Below are positions 1-9,106 of a DNA stretch of 64,000 nt, piece by piece (the stretch's first letter is position 1; each line of letters begins with the position of its first letter). Source of the stretch: Chlorobiales bacterium Clorobi_01 (GTDB lineage Bacteria > Bacteroidota > Chlorobiia > Chlorobiales > Chlorobiaceae). The notes beneath the pieces are model-generated. The model was not told where the DNA came from. It worked only from the letters and a program-made list of their open reading frames with translations, and made no database searches. A program made the position numbers and the translations under genes. Location of the stretch: the NCBI GenBank assembly GCA_001602925.1, contig LUZT01000004.1:1-64000 (forward strand). The letters are read 5' to 3'.

Positions 1-354
1 TATAAAAAGATTAGAGATCGTTGTAATAGCCATGTTCATTTTAATATATACTGGAATCTGTTGTTAAATGATGATAGTTTGGATTTGGATAATAGGACTG
101 AATATTTGAATGTGTTTCTTAGAGATTTGAGAGGGCTTATTATAATGCACTTGTCTTACATTTTTACTCTGAAAGGATACTATATGAGTTCTGATGATTA
201 TATGAGTAGTCTGGAGTGTGGTATAGAGCCAGAGGATGGATCGCAGTATTTTGTTGCGCCGTTTGTGCAGGATGTTTTTGATAATTTAATTAAAGTGGAT
301 CGAATGGATATTTATGATGAAATAAAAAATAATACATATATGAATTTAGGGTGA
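1..354 (+). CDS. C-terminal part of an unknown protein (gene enters from the left edge)
   Basis: The frame is open from base 1 and ends at TGA 352-354, so about 117 C-terminal residues are visible and the start lies outside the window. The region is strongly AT-rich compared with the rest of the window, which suggests transferred DNA. The first residues contain an Arg-x5-His arrangement (RDRCNSH), and the remainder looks helical with an acidic stretch. That pattern resembles HEPN-type helical proteins often found in defence or toxin loci, but this is only an impression. I do not recognise the family. An internal TTG at 61 is unlikely to be the true start, because the frame continues upstream. 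Confidence 0.5.
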   Translation, partial: YKKIRDRCNSHVHFNIYWNLLLNDDSLDLDNRTEYLNVFLRDLRGLIIMHLSYIFTLKGYYMSSDDYMSSLECGIEPEDGSQYFVAPFVQDVFDNLIKVDRMDIYDEIKNNTYMNLG

Positions 355-521
355 TATTTTTGTTTTTTATTTTGAAGAAATGCGAAATCAGAAAGGGTAT
401 TCGAGTTCTTTTTATGCCGTCTATCAGAAATAACGTCACTGCGCAATCATCGAGTGTATGTTGATCATTGCATTTGGATTGAATGCTAACTAAAGACGAC
501 CGTTGAACAGTCGCTCTTACT

Positions 522-590
522 TTAGTCATTCAGTAACATGTGTTCTAATTCTTCGTCTGTGTATCTGACAATTTGCTTTTGCTTTACCAT
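522..590 (-). CDS. Tiny ORF (22 aa) resembling the start of a BrnA/DUF4415-type antitoxin
   Basis: A near-perfect ribosome binding site (AGGAGGT, 597-603) lies 6 nt before ATG 588-590. The product begins MVKQKQIVRYTDEELEHM and stops after 22 residues. A basic start followed by RYT-x-EEL resembles the N-terminus of BrnA/DUF4415 antitoxins of type II toxin-antitoxin pairs (family knowledge from memory). A second ATG at 527-529 overlaps the end in another frame and reads on for about 79 codons (290-529, beginning MTKVRAT). That looks like the same gene after a frameshift: joining the frames gives a TKVRAT segment where the family has a TDWxRVRA-like stretch. It is probably a remnant. It starts 31 nt downstream of metF on the same strand. 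Confidence 0.3.
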   Translation of the reverse strand: MVKQKQIVRYTDEELEHMLLND

Positions 591-621
591 ATCGCGACCT
601 CCTATGAAAGAAGCCGTAAAC

Positions 622-1494
622 TCACCCCCGCTTCAGATTCCTGAAAATCTTCAACGTCGCTTCTGAGAGGTTGAGGGTGTAGAAGTGGATGCCTTTGACT
701 TTGTGGTCGAGCAGTTCCTGCACCTGCTTCGTGGCCCATTCGACGCCGATCTCTGCGACCTCTTTGTCGTCCGATGCTTCCAGCACTTTGCGGAGCAGCT
801 TCGACGGGATTCTTGAGCCGAGAGCGAGTTCGCCCATGCGGATCATCCCTTTCTTCGTCATGATGGGCATGATGCCGGGGATGACCGGCACGGTGATGCC
901 GGCCAGCTCGCAGCGCTCGACGTAGTCGAAATAGTCGTGGTTGTCGAAGAAGAGCTGCGTGACGATGTAGTCCGCGCCCGCGTCAACCTTCTCCTTGAGG
1001 AATTCCAGCTCCTTCATCCGGTTCGGCGTCTCGGGATGGCCTTCGGGAAATCCTGCCACGCCGATGCCCATTTCGGGGAAGTTCGCCTTGATGAATCGCA
1101 CCAGGTCGATGGCGTGCGGGAAATCCTTGATCGCTTCGGCGAGCGTTGGGATGTCGGCGGGCTTGTCGCCCCTGAGCGCCAGCACATTGGTAATACCGTG
1201 TTCCCGGTAGTTTTGCAGGACGCTTTCAATTTCGCACTTCTCCGCGCCGATGCAGGTGAGGTGCGACACGACCGTCAGACCAGTCTCCTGCTGGATGCGG
1301 GTGACGAGGTTGTGCGTGCGCTCCCGCGTGGAGCCGCCCGCGCCGTAGGTGACGCTGACGTATGAAGGATCGAGAGGGGAGAGGTTCGAGATGGTTTCAA
1401 AGAGTTTGTCCCAGTCTTCCTGTTTTTTCGGGGGGAAAAATTCCAGGCTGAATACCGGTTCGGTTCGTGCATCGAAAATCTCTTTGACAAGCAT
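622..1494 (-). CDS. metF: Methylenetetrahydrofolate reductase
   Basis: The enzyme reduces 5,10-methylene-THF to 5-methyl-THF using FAD and a reduced nicotinamide, supplying the methyl group for methionine synthesis in the cytoplasm. At 290 residues it has the usual length of the short bacterial MetF. The N-terminus carries the typical SLEFFPPK motif (residues 16-23), followed by the VSVTYGAGGS segment, the ALRGDKP loop and the GVAGFPEGHPE region expected of the beta/alpha barrel. The ATG at 1494 gives the canonical start just before the barrel. The gene is divergent from the comEC-like gene, with about 100 bp between them. Confidence 0.95.
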   Translation of the reverse strand: MLVKEIFDARTEPVFSLEFFPPKKQEDWDKLFETISNLSPLDPSYVSVTYGAGGSTRERTHNLVTRIQQETGLTVVSHLTCIGAEKCEIESVLQNYREHGITNVLALRGDKPADIPTLAEAIKDFPHAIDLVRFIKANFPEMGIGVAGFPEGHPETPNRMKELEFLKEKVDAGADYIVTQLFFDNHDYFDYVERCELAGITVPVIPGIMPIMTKKGMIRMGELALGSRIPSKLLRKVLEASDDKEVAEIGVEWATKQVQELLDHKVKGIHFYTLNLSEATLKIFRNLKRG

Positions 1495-1592
1495 CCGGGT
1501 ATGAATTTTTGCTGGTTGAACAGAAAATGACCGGAATATACTAAATTATACGGTTGCATAACTCCTGAAATAACCGTCATAAACCCCTGATT

Positions 1593-3782
1593 GTGCGGTA
1601 TTTCCTTTCGGCCTATCCTGCGGTGCGACTGCTTGCCTGCGCTGTTGCGGGAATCATGGCCGCCATTTTTTTGCCTGTTGCTCCCGTTGCCTGGTTTGGC
1701 GTCGCAATCGCGTCGTGCATCGTGACGGCTTTGCTGCTTTTCGTCAGTCGGAAACGGCATCCGGCGGGCACGGTTTCCCTTTTTTCAGCGGCATGTTATC
1801 TGACGGCGGTGTTCAGCGCGTTCGCGTTTCACGCCTCGGCATCATACCGGCTCGCCCCGTCACCGTCACTGCTTTCGTGGGTCGGGCGGGATGTGATTCT
1901 CTCCGGAGTCGTCGATGGCCGCCCGGTCGCGCGGAATGGCACGGCTCGTCTGCGGTTGCGGGTGAATGAGGTGTTTGAAGATGGCCAGACGACAACGGTT
2001 TCGGACAGGGCGAAGATTGTTGTCCGGATGCCGGGAGACGAGGAATCGCAGTTTCAGGAGGGGGATTTCGTCAGGGTGAAGGGGCGTCTCGCGTTGATTC
2101 CCGTCGCTTCAAACCGGGACGAGTATGACGCCCGTTTCCGGGAGGGTCTGAAAGGAACGCATGTCCAGATATTCTGCGCCGGTCCGTGGCAGCTGCTCCG
2201 GGAGCCGCCGAAGCCGGGCTTTTCAGTGGTGCAAAGCATCGTCAATCCCGTTCGCAACTATCTCAATTCGGCAATTGACCGCAACTTTCCCGAGGGCGGC
2301 GCGCGGCACTTTATCAAGGGCATGGTGCTCGGCGAGCGCGAGCTGATGCCGGAAGAGCTGTACGAGGCATTTCGGCGAACCGGCACGGCGCACGTGCTGG
2401 CCGTCTCGGGGCTGCATGTGGCGCTCCTGGCCTATGCTGTCAATCTTTGCCTGCAACGCCTCAAGGTAACCCAAGCCGGGCGATGGCTGTCGCTCTTTAT
2501 CATTGTTGCGGTGATCGGCCTCTACAGTTTCGTGACTGGCAACGCCCCGTCGATCAAGCGCGCCTCCGTCATGACCGCCGTGATTATCGCCGGCGGTACG
2601 ATTGGTCGCAAAAGTTATCCGGTGAACTCTCTGGCCGCCGCCGATCTGCTGATTCTTCTGTTCGATCCTTTCGACCTTCTGGCGCCCGGATTTCTGATGA
2701 CCAATGGTGCGGTGCTCGGCATTCTCACCATCTATCCGCGCCTGTCGGGCGTCGTGGCAAATGGCAAAGGGGTGCTGCGGCCTCTGGCCCATTTTTTCTG
2801 GAGCGCCTTCAGCGTGGGTCTTTCAGCCATGATCGGTGTCAGTCCGGTGATTGCCTGGTATTTCGGCACCTTTTCCCCGTCGGGCATCGCAGCCAACCTG
2901 CCGGTGGTGCTTTTTTCGACGCTTGCCATGTACGCCTCGTTTCCGATGTTCCTGTTTCACGGCCTCGCCAGCGGTATTGCTTCGCTGTTCGGGGCAGCCT
3001 CATGGTTTTTCGCGCGTCTCGCCCTGTCATGCGCGGAGCTGTTCAGCCGCCTGCCGCTGGCCAGCGTGGAGGTGCGGCCTGCGCTGTTCGATGTGGCGGT
3101 GTTCTACCTCACCTTCGCATTCGCTTTTTATGCGATTGTCAACAGGGCTTGGGGACGATTCGCTCTTTTCGTCCTTGTCGGTATGAATATGCTGCTCTGG
3201 CATCAGGTGCTCAGGCCGGTGCAGAAGCCGCCACAGGTGGTGACAATCAATATGGGCCGGGATGTTGCGGTGCTCTTTTCGTCGGCCGGCGAAACCTGCC
3301 TCGTCGATGCCGGACGGCGCGATGGGAGCTGGGAGAGAATCCGTCAGCAGGCGAGTGTCTGGAATCTGGCAACACCCGTTTCGGTGGCAAGCCTCTTTTC
3401 TCCCGCTTCAGTGATACGATCCCTGCCGGTATCGCCGACTGCCTCAGGCGCCGCTCCTCACCGGAGTTTCGTTATCAGAATGCTGGATGACAAGGTGCTC
3501 AGAATCGACAGCAAGTCGCACTCTCTGCTGCTTGTGTCGGGGCTGAAGCGGCTGGAAGCACAACGGGCGGATGGGGCCGATGTGGTGTTCTGGATCTACC
3601 GTTTCACCGGAAAGGAGTGGCATCGGCTCGATGCGTGGATAGCAGAAACCAGGCCACGCAGGATGCTGCTTGTGCCGGGGCCATTTATGAGCGCCGAACA
3701 ACGCGAATTGCTGAATCGCTATGCTGCCTCAAGGCCAGAGGTCGAGGTGAGGTCGAGGAGCCAGCAGACGGTGTGGTATTAA
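1593..3782 (+). CDS. comEC: ComEC/Rec2-family DNA-uptake channel protein with a degenerate C-terminal domain
   Basis: ComEC forms the inner-membrane channel for single-stranded DNA uptake during natural transformation. The protein (729 aa, GTG start) has N-terminal membrane segments (residues 10-60), a DUF4131-like soluble domain (about 70-210) and the Competence domain with its signature HVLAVSGLHVALLAY (about 265-280) plus several transmembrane helices to about residue 530. Full-length ComEC usually ends in a metallo-beta-lactamase domain. Here the C-terminal 180 residues (from about 549, VVTINMGRD) keep only the outline: the DVGQGDA-like strand is changed and no HxHxDH motif is present. 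The last 4 nt overlap the convergent gene at 3779. Confidence 0.85.
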   Translation: MRYFLSAYPAVRLLACAVAGIMAAIFLPVAPVAWFGVAIASCIVTALLLFVSRKRHPAGTVSLFSAACYLTAVFSAFAFHASASYRLAPSPSLLSWVGRDVILSGVVDGRPVARNGTARLRLRVNEVFEDGQTTTVSDRAKIVVRMPGDEESQFQEGDFVRVKGRLALIPVASNRDEYDARFREGLKGTHVQIFCAGPWQLLREPPKPGFSVVQSIVNPVRNYLNSAIDRNFPEGGARHFIKGMVLGERELMPEELYEAFRRTGTAHVLAVSGLHVALLAYAVNLCLQRLKVTQAGRWLSLFIIVAVIGLYSFVTGNAPSIKRASVMTAVIIAGGTIGRKSYPVNSLAAADLLILLFDPFDLLAPGFLMTNGAVLGILTIYPRLSGVVANGKGVLRPLAHFFWSAFSVGLSAMIGVSPVIAWYFGTFSPSGIAANLPVVLFSTLAMYASFPMFLFHGLASGIASLFGAASWFFARLALSCAELFSRLPLASVEVRPALFDVAVFYLTFAFAFYAIVNRAWGRFALFVLVGMNMLLWHQVLRPVQKPPQVVTINMGRDVAVLFSSAGETCLVDAGRRDGSWERIRQQASVWNLATPVSVASLFSPASVIRSLPVSPTASGAAPHRSFVIRMLDDKVLRIDSKSHSLLLVSGLKRLEAQRADGADVVFWIYRFTGKEWHRLDAWIAETRPRRMLLVPGPFMSAEQRELLNRYAASRPEVEVRSRSQQTVWY

Positions 3783-4051
3783 ATATTTTCCCGGCTGAAA
3801 AGATCGGTTGGAACGAGGGTGTCGATGATTTTGACGACGTCGGGCGAGAGGCCGGGCGGATTGATTTTGCGGAGCACGGCGGCGAGCGTGGCGATTTTGC
3901 CCTCGATCGGCAGGAACTTGTTGACCACCACGATCATGTTTTCCTTGACCCGGCAGTCGCCTCCGACGAAACTGCCCTTTTCATATCTGATTTTGTGCCC
4001 GGTCGAGACCAGCGCCTCTTCGAGCAGATCGAGCTGTTTCTGTTTTTTCAT
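3779..4051 (-). CDS. Conserved hypothetical protein, 90 aa
   Basis: I do not recognise the family. The product starts MKKQKQLDLLEEAL and is charged, with a predicted beta-strand/helix alternation (KIRYEKGSFVGGDC, then MIVVVNKFLP). It has no signal peptide or membrane segment. It follows the Nudix gene after 15 nt on the same strand, so it is probably the last gene of the permease-Nudix operon. It overlaps the 3' end of the convergent comEC-like gene by 4 nt. Codon use resembles its neighbours, and the even spacing supports a real gene. Confidence 0.65.
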   Translation of the reverse strand: MKKQKQLDLLEEALVSTGHKIRYEKGSFVGGDCRVKENMIVVVNKFLPIEGKIATLAAVLRKINPPGLSPDVVKIIDTLVPTDLFSRENI

Positions 4052-4066
4052 GCTATCCCTCTCCTT

Positions 4067-4639
4067 TTACCGATTCCCCCACCCGTTTTGCAACAGGTAC
4101 TTGAGTATCGGAGCTGCGTGCAGGGCCTGAATCATCCCGCCGTCAAACACGATTTCGCGCAGACGGTCGAGCGGCATCAGGTGCACGGTGATCTCTTCGG
4201 TCGGGTCGAGGCGCTGCGTGCCGGACAGGCTCACGCCCTCAGCGAGGAACGAGTAGGAGATGTTGTTCTGAAGCGCCGGATTTGCACTCAACTCCATCAG
4301 GGGCGTCCACGTTCCGCCGCTGTAACCGGTCTCTTCGAGCAGCTCCCGTTTCGCTCCATCGGGCAGCAATTCTTCCTCATCGAGCACGCCGGCGGGCAGC
4401 TCCCATGACACCTCGCCGAGGCCGTGGCGGTACTGGCGGATCAGCACGACGTCACGTTCCTCCGTGATCGCCAGCACGTTCACCCAGTGGGGGAACTCCT
4501 GCACGTAGTAGTCGTCGATCGTCCTGCCGCTTGAAAGCCGCACACGATCCTGCCGCACGGTGAGCCACGGCCTCTGGTGCAGGTAGGTCGATTCGAGTAC
4601 CTCCCAGCGTCCGGGATCGTTGTCGATGCGGCTGCTCAT
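4067..4639 (-). CDS. Nudix hydrolase (ADP-ribose pyrophosphatase type)
   Basis: The 190-residue protein carries a complete Nudix box, GVLDEEE followed by seven residues and RELLEETGY, matching Gx5Ex7REUxEExGU. That motif binds the metal used to cleave a nucleoside diphosphate linked to another group. Overall length and the preceding WELPAG strand fit ADP-ribose or ADP-sugar pyrophosphatases of the NudF type; the substrate cannot be fixed from sequence. The start at 4637-4639 (MSSRIDND) overlaps the stop of the upstream permease gene by 4 nt (ATGA), indicating translational coupling. A longer upstream frame is ruled out because it would lie inside the permease gene. Confidence 0.85.
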   Translation of the reverse strand: MSSRIDNDPGRWEVLESTYLHQRPWLTVRQDRVRLSSGRTIDDYYVQEFPHWVNVLAITEERDVVLIRQYRHGLGEVSWELPAGVLDEEELLPDGAKRELLEETGYSGGTWTPLMELSANPALQNNISYSFLAEGVSLSGTQRLDPTEEITVHLMPLDRLREIVFDGGMIQALHAAPILKYLLQNGWGNR

Positions 4640-6120
4640 CCGCGCATTCTCGGATCGAGAGCGTCGCGGATGCCGTCGCCGATCAGGTTGAAGCAGACCA
4701 CCGTCGAGAGAATCGCCACGCCGGGGAAGGTTGAAATCCACCAGTGGTTGAGCAGGCTGTCGCGCCCCTCGTTGATGATGTTGCCCCAGCTTGGCGTTGG
4801 CGGTTGCACGCCGAGGCCGAGGAAGGAGAGGCCCGCTTCGGTCAGAATGATACTGCCGATGCGGAGCGTAGCGGCCACGATCACCGGCGTCAGCGTGTTG
4901 GGCAACAGGTGGCGGAAGATGATGCGCAGGTTGGAAAGTCCGAGCGATTTGGCCGCCAGGATGAACTCCTGCTCCTTGAGCGAGAGCACCTGTCCGCGCA
5001 CGATTCGGGCCACGCCCATCCAGCCGGTGAACGAGAGCGTGATGACGATCAGGTAGATCGAGTTGCCGAAGGTGGCGATGATGATGAGAATCAGGAAGAG
5101 CGCCGGAAAGGCGATGAGCACATCGACGATGCGCATGAGCGTGTTGTCCACCCAGCCGCCGAAGTAGCCCGACGAGATGCCGATGACCGTGCCGAGCGAG
5201 ACCGAGATGAGGACGACGAGAAAGCCGATGGAGAGCGAGATTCGCGAGCCATAGATCACGCGGCTGAAGATGTCGCGCCCGTACTGGTCGGTGCCGAGCA
5301 GGAAGGTTTTCGTGACGGCGTAAACCGGCTTCTGGCTGCTTCCGGAAATGTTGACGAGCTGATCGATCGGCAGGCTTTTTTCCCTCATGCCTTGCCGGTA
5401 GAGGACCTCGTTGCTTTCGATGCGGTAGCTGTTCACGAACTTCAGGTTATGCTCCTCGTTGCGCGACCGGAGCTTCTGGCTGTCGAGAATCAGGGTGTTT
5501 GCTGCTTTGGAAGCCATGTCGCTGCCGGGACGAAGCGGAATGACCATCGTCCGGTGCTGGCGGAGCACCAGCGCGTCAAGGCGCGTCAGCGGCGGCTGGT
5601 AGGCGGTGACGAGAAAATCCTGCTGGTCGTAGGGGCTGAAGGGCGAAAGCAGCGGAGCGAGAAATGCTACCGAGTAGAGTACGAAGATCACCATCGACGC
5701 CGCCACCGAAATGCCGTTTCGCTTGAACGAAATCATGCCGAGCTGCCAGAGGCTCGCTTCACCGGATTGAGATTGATCTTTTTCCTTGAGCACCTTGCGG
5801 TACGAACGCACGGAAAAGCGCAGGAGCAGGAAGGGAACAATGATGAGGTAGAGCGCGGCAATCCAGAATTCGAGGGTTTCAATTGTGAATATCTGGCTGA
5901 AGTTGGTTGGCGACAAAACAAGAAGCGTCACGCCTGCGGCCAGCGAGCGGAAACTGATGATGACGAGGTCGAGTCTCGCCGCGAACAGGGCGAAAAACGC
6001 CAGCGTCGCCAGCAGGTAAAAGAGGCCCGAAGATCGTTTGCCTGCGCCCAGAAGGCCGAGACCCGGCACGATGCGGTACATGGCTGGTATGGATGACTTA
6101 TTTGCTCGTTGCGCAACCAT
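4636..6120 (-). CDS. ABC transporter permease, OppC/DppC family, with N-terminal membrane extension
   Basis: The C-terminal half (residues about 280-494) is a classic OppC/DppC peptide-transporter permease: the FLLGTDQYGRDIFSRVIYG entry motif, five helices and the EAA loop (EFILAAKSLGLSNLRIIFRHLLPN). The protein ends DALDPRMRG, typical of the family. It is longer than usual (494 against about 300 aa) because of roughly 110 extra N-terminal residues with two or more membrane helices and a long extracytoplasmic insert (about 170-275). No OppB, OppA or ATPase partner is adjacent, so it is an orphan subunit whose partners must be elsewhere. It is the first gene of a run with the Nudix and 90-aa genes. 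Confidence 0.88.
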   Translation of the reverse strand: MVAQRANKSSIPAMYRIVPGLGLLGAGKRSSGLFYLLATLAFFALFAARLDLVIISFRSLAAGVTLLVLSPTNFSQIFTIETLEFWIAALYLIIVPFLLLRFSVRSYRKVLKEKDQSQSGEASLWQLGMISFKRNGISVAASMVIFVLYSVAFLAPLLSPFSPYDQQDFLVTAYQPPLTRLDALVLRQHRTMVIPLRPGSDMASKAANTLILDSQKLRSRNEEHNLKFVNSYRIESNEVLYRQGMREKSLPIDQLVNISGSSQKPVYAVTKTFLLGTDQYGRDIFSRVIYGSRISLSIGFLVVLISVSLGTVIGISSGYFGGWVDNTLMRIVDVLIAFPALFLILIIIATFGNSIYLIVITLSFTGWMGVARIVRGQVLSLKEQEFILAAKSLGLSNLRIIFRHLLPNTLTPVIVAATLRIGSIILTEAGLSFLGLGVQPPTPSWGNIINEGRDSLLNHWWISTFPGVAILSTVVCFNLIGDGIRDALDPRMRG

Positions 6121-6206
6121 CGGGAATAGATGAATGGATCAGTCTCAAAGTATCCTCAAGTTACCCAAAAAACGACACTTGCTGCACGATTGCAAACGGC
6201 AATCCG

Positions 6207-6244
6207 TAAAAAAAGCCGCCTTTTCAAAAAAGGCGGCTTTTTTT
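6207..6244 (-). terminator. Rho-independent terminator after rplY (bidirectional form)
   Basis: AAAAGCCGCCTTTT and AAAAGGCGGCTTTT form a perfect hairpin flanked by A and T runs on both sides. It lies just past the rplY stop on the minus strand and before the convergently spaced permease promoter region, so it can act on either strand. Confidence 0.85.
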
Positions 6245-6269
6245 CATTTGCAAACCGTTCGAAGGCGAA

Positions 6270-6869
6270 TCAAGCCTCAGCGGTGGCTCCTTCAGCAGCG
6301 GCTTCGGCCTCTTTCCTCGGAGCTGCAACTGATACCACTGATGCGTCGGCATCACCGAGAATCTGGATGCCTTCCGGTGCGATTGCCTGAAGATCGCGAA
6401 TATGCAGGGTCTGGCCCAGTTCGAGAACGGAGATATCGATGGTGAAGTGCTCCGGCATAGCCTCAGGTTTGCCCTTCAGGGGCAGGGTGTGCACGTTGAT
6501 CTGGATCTTGCCGCCACCGATCTTCACGCCAGGGCACTCGCCTTCGAGGTGGATCGGCACCTCCATTTCGACCACTTCGTCAGCCGAAAAGAGCTGGAAG
6601 TCAGCGTGGATGACGCGGTCGGTCACCGGGTCGAACTGCACGTCCTTGATGAACGAGCGGACAGACTTTCCATCCGGGTACTGAAGGTCGATCATGTGCG
6701 ACTCAGACGAGTGAACAAGCTTGTTGAGGCTGATTTCCTCGACGCTGATGGCAACGGTGGCTTCTCCTTTATGGTAGACGACGGCGGGTACCTGACCCAG
6801 GCGGCGCAGTTTTGCTGCCTCGTTTTTCTTGACCTCGCGAAGGTTTACAGACAATGCTCTTGTTTCCAT
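6270..6869 (-). CDS. rplY: 50S ribosomal protein L25 (Ctc/TL5 form)
   Basis: This is the 5S rRNA-binding ribosomal protein L25 in its long two-domain form. Residues 1-95 are the L25 domain (RALSVNLREVKKNEAAKLRR, then GQVPAVVYHKGE). Residues 96-199 are the C-terminal TL5/Ctc beta domain, with MEVPIHLEGECPGVKIGGG, and an Ala/Glu-rich tail. Length (199 aa) matches general stress protein Ctc. It follows prs by 38 nt on the same strand, a pairing seen in several bacteria, and is followed by a strong terminator. Confidence 0.95.
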   Translation of the reverse strand: METRALSVNLREVKKNEAAKLRRLGQVPAVVYHKGEATVAISVEEISLNKLVHSSESHMIDLQYPDGKSVRSFIKDVQFDPVTDRVIHADFQLFSADEVVEMEVPIHLEGECPGVKIGGGKIQINVHTLPLKGKPEAMPEHFTIDISVLELGQTLHIRDLQAIAPEGIQILGDADASVVSVAAPRKEAEAAAEGATAEA

Positions 6870-6907
6870 GCTATTTCCTCTGGTTCCTTTAACAGTTAAC
6901 GCTTGTA

Positions 6908-7879
6908 TTAATGGTGATTGGTAATTTTTTGCGAGATGTTCTTGCTGTCGAACAGATAGCTGACCGACTCGCCGTCATAGATTCTCTTGATTGCCTCGCC
7001 GAAGAGGTTGCTGATGGTGACCGTCTCGATTTTCGAGCAGAAGTCGTGTTCCGAAACCAGCGAATCGGTGACGATAACCTTTTCGAACACCGAGTTGTTG
7101 ATGCGCTCGATGGCCGGGCCGGAGAGAATCGGGTGGGTGGCCGCGGCGTAGATTTTCAGACCGCCGGCCTCCTTGATGGCTTTGGCTGCGTTGACGATGG
7201 TGCCTGCCGTGTCGATCATGTCATCGACCAGCAGCACGTTTTTGCCTTTCACGTCGCCGATGATGTTCATCACTTCAGCCACGTTCGCTTTCGGACGGCG
7301 CTTGTCGACAATGACCAGCTCGGTGCCGAGTTCGGAGGCGAATTTGCGGGCGAGCTTGACGCCACCTACATCCGGCGAAGCCACGACGAGGTTGTCGGCA
7401 ATATCCATGTTCTTGACGTGGTCGATCAGCACCACGCTTGAATAGAGGTGATCGAACGGAATATCGAAAAAGCCCTGAATCTGCGGTGCGTGCAGGTCCA
7501 TGGTGAGAATCCTGTCAGCTCCGGCCTGCGTGAGCAGATTGGCGACGAGCTTGGCGGTGATCGCCACGCGCGGCTTGTCCTTTCTGTCCTGACGGGCATA
7601 GCCGTAATAGGGCAGGACGGCGGTGATCCGGTGTGCCGAAGAGCGCTTGGCGGCGTCGATCATGATGAGCAGTTCCATCAGATTGTCAGCCGGGGGATTG
7701 GTGGACTGGATGATGAACATATCCGAGCCCCTGATCGACTCGAAATAGTTGACTGAAATCTCTCCGTCCGAGAAGTTCTCTGCCTTCGCATCACACAGCG
7801 GTGTGCCAAGGTAAACGGCGATTTTTTTTGCCAGTTCCGGATTGCTGCGTCCAGCGACAATTTTGATTGGTGTTTCCAT
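6908..7879 (-). CDS. prs: Ribose-phosphate pyrophosphokinase (PRPP synthetase)
   Basis: The enzyme converts ribose 5-phosphate and ATP to PRPP, the precursor of purines, pyrimidines, His, Trp and NAD. At 323 residues it has the normal class I length. Diagnostic elements are the N-terminal fold with NFSDGEISV, the flexible loop YGYARQDRKDKPR (about 94-107), DLHAPQIQGFFDIP (about 130-143), and the PRPP-binding loop VLLVDDMIDTAGTI. The gene shares a divergent 165-bp promoter region with lpxD and is followed by rplY in the same direction. Confidence 0.97.
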   Translation of the reverse strand: METPIKIVAGRSNPELAKKIAVYLGTPLCDAKAENFSDGEISVNYFESIRGSDMFIIQSTNPPADNLMELLIMIDAAKRSSAHRITAVLPYYGYARQDRKDKPRVAITAKLVANLLTQAGADRILTMDLHAPQIQGFFDIPFDHLYSSVVLIDHVKNMDIADNLVVASPDVGGVKLARKFASELGTELVIVDKRRPKANVAEVMNIIGDVKGKNVLLVDDMIDTAGTIVNAAKAIKEAGGLKIYAAATHPILSGPAIERINNSVFEKVIVTDSLVSEHDFCSKIETVTISNLFGEAIKRIYDGESVSYLFDSKNISQKITNHH

Positions 7880-8044
7880 CGTTCACTGCTTTTTCTGATG
7901 AAACGAATTATATTGCGGCTCCATCTTCGTTTACCGGGTACGGAGCACGGCTGTCGCAACCGGAACGGTAAAAGGATTCAGAATATAGCAAAACGGATTA
8001 AAATTTTAAGAAATTTTCTGGCTCACCTTGCTGGTGACTAAATC

Positions 8045-9106
8045 ATGAAGATTGCAGATATCAAAGCCTTTCTTGGACGTTATTTTGACCCGGTTGAACT
8101 GGTCGGCACGGGTGACATCGAAATAGCAGGGCCAGCCAAAATCGAAGAGGCCTCGACGGGCCATGTCAGTTTTGTGGCCAATGAGAAGTATTACCGTTAC
8201 ATCGCCCAGACCGGCGCTTCGCTTGTTATTGTTGGCCAGAAGGCTCCTCTTGACGACGCACCTCCCGAAACCAGTTTCCTGAAGGTGGCGGATCCATACA
8301 CCGCCTTTGTGTTCATTCTCCAGCACTTCTCGGGCAAACGCCGCATTGCGGATACCGGCATCGCGGCTTCGGCCTCGGTCGCCGCATCTGTTCGTCTTGG
8401 TGAGAACGTTTCTCTTGGTGAGAATGCTGTCATCGGCGAGAACTGTGTCATCGGTGACGGTACGGTGATCGGCCCCGGCACGGTGCTTATGGACGGCGTG
8501 ACTGTCGGCTCCGGATGCACGATCTTTCCGCTTGTGACGATTTACGACGGTACGGTGATCGGTGACCGGGTCACGATTCACAGCGGTACGGTCATCGGTG
8601 CGGACGGCTTTGGTTTCGCGCCGCAGAAGGATGGCTCCTATATAAAGATTCCGCAGATGGGTACGGTCGAGATCGGTGACGATGTCGAGATCGGCGCGAA
8701 CACCACCATCGACCGCGCGACCATGGGTGCCACGGTGATCGAAAAGGGAGCGAAGATCGACAACCTCGTGCAGATCGCCCACAACTGCCGGATCGGCGGC
8801 GACACGGTCATCGCCTCGCAGGCTGGTATTTCAGGCAGCGTCAAGATTGGCCGCCAGTGCCTCATTGGCGGGCAGGCCGGATTCGCGGGTCATCTCGAAC
8901 TTGCCGATCGCACTTCGGTGGCGGCCAAGGCCGGGATTTCGAAATCATTTCTCGAACCGGGGTTGGCGATTCGAGGTGTGCCTGCACAGCCGATGCGCGA
9001 TCAGCTCCGGCAGGAGGCGCAGGTGCGGGGGCTTGGCGAAATGAAGTCGAAGCTCGAAGCACTCGAGGCAAAGTTGCTGGCGTTACAGCAACAGCTCGGC
9101 GAGTGA
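8045..9106 (+). CDS. lpxD: UDP-3-O-acylglucosamine N-acyltransferase
   Basis: LpxD adds the second acyl chain during lipid A synthesis, using acyl-ACP as donor. The protein (353 aa) has the LpxD N-terminal uridine-binding domain (about 1-100, with [12 protein letters not shown]), then a long left-handed beta helix of hexapeptide repeats (about 105-290, for example [19 protein letters not shown]). It contains the GFGFAP segment and the catalytic IAHNCRIG motif, and ends in a C-terminal helix (about 325-353). It indicates an LPS-bearing outer membrane. No other lpx gene lies next to it. Confidence 0.95.
   Translation: MKIADIKAFLGRYFDPVELVGTGDIEIAGPAKIEEASTGHVSFVANEKYYRYIAQTGASLVIVGQKAPLDDAPPETSFLKVADPYTAFVFILQHFSGKRRIADTGIAASASVAASVRLGENVSLGENAVIGENCVIGDGTVIGPGTVLMDGVTVGSGCTIFPLVTIYDGTVIGDRVTIHSGTVIGADGFGFAPQKDGSYIKIPQMGTVEIGDDVEIGANTTIDRATMGATVIEKGAKIDNLVQIAHNCRIGGDTVIASQAGISGSVKIGRQCLIGGQAGFAGHLELADRTSVAAKAGISKSFLEPGLAIRGVPAQPMRDQLRQEAQVRGLGEMKSKLEALEAKLLALQQQLGE

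Noticed and set aside
4744-6096. 450-aa open frame on the plus strand
   Set aside because: Antisense to the permease gene, rich in Arg, Asp and Gln, typical of a shadow frame.
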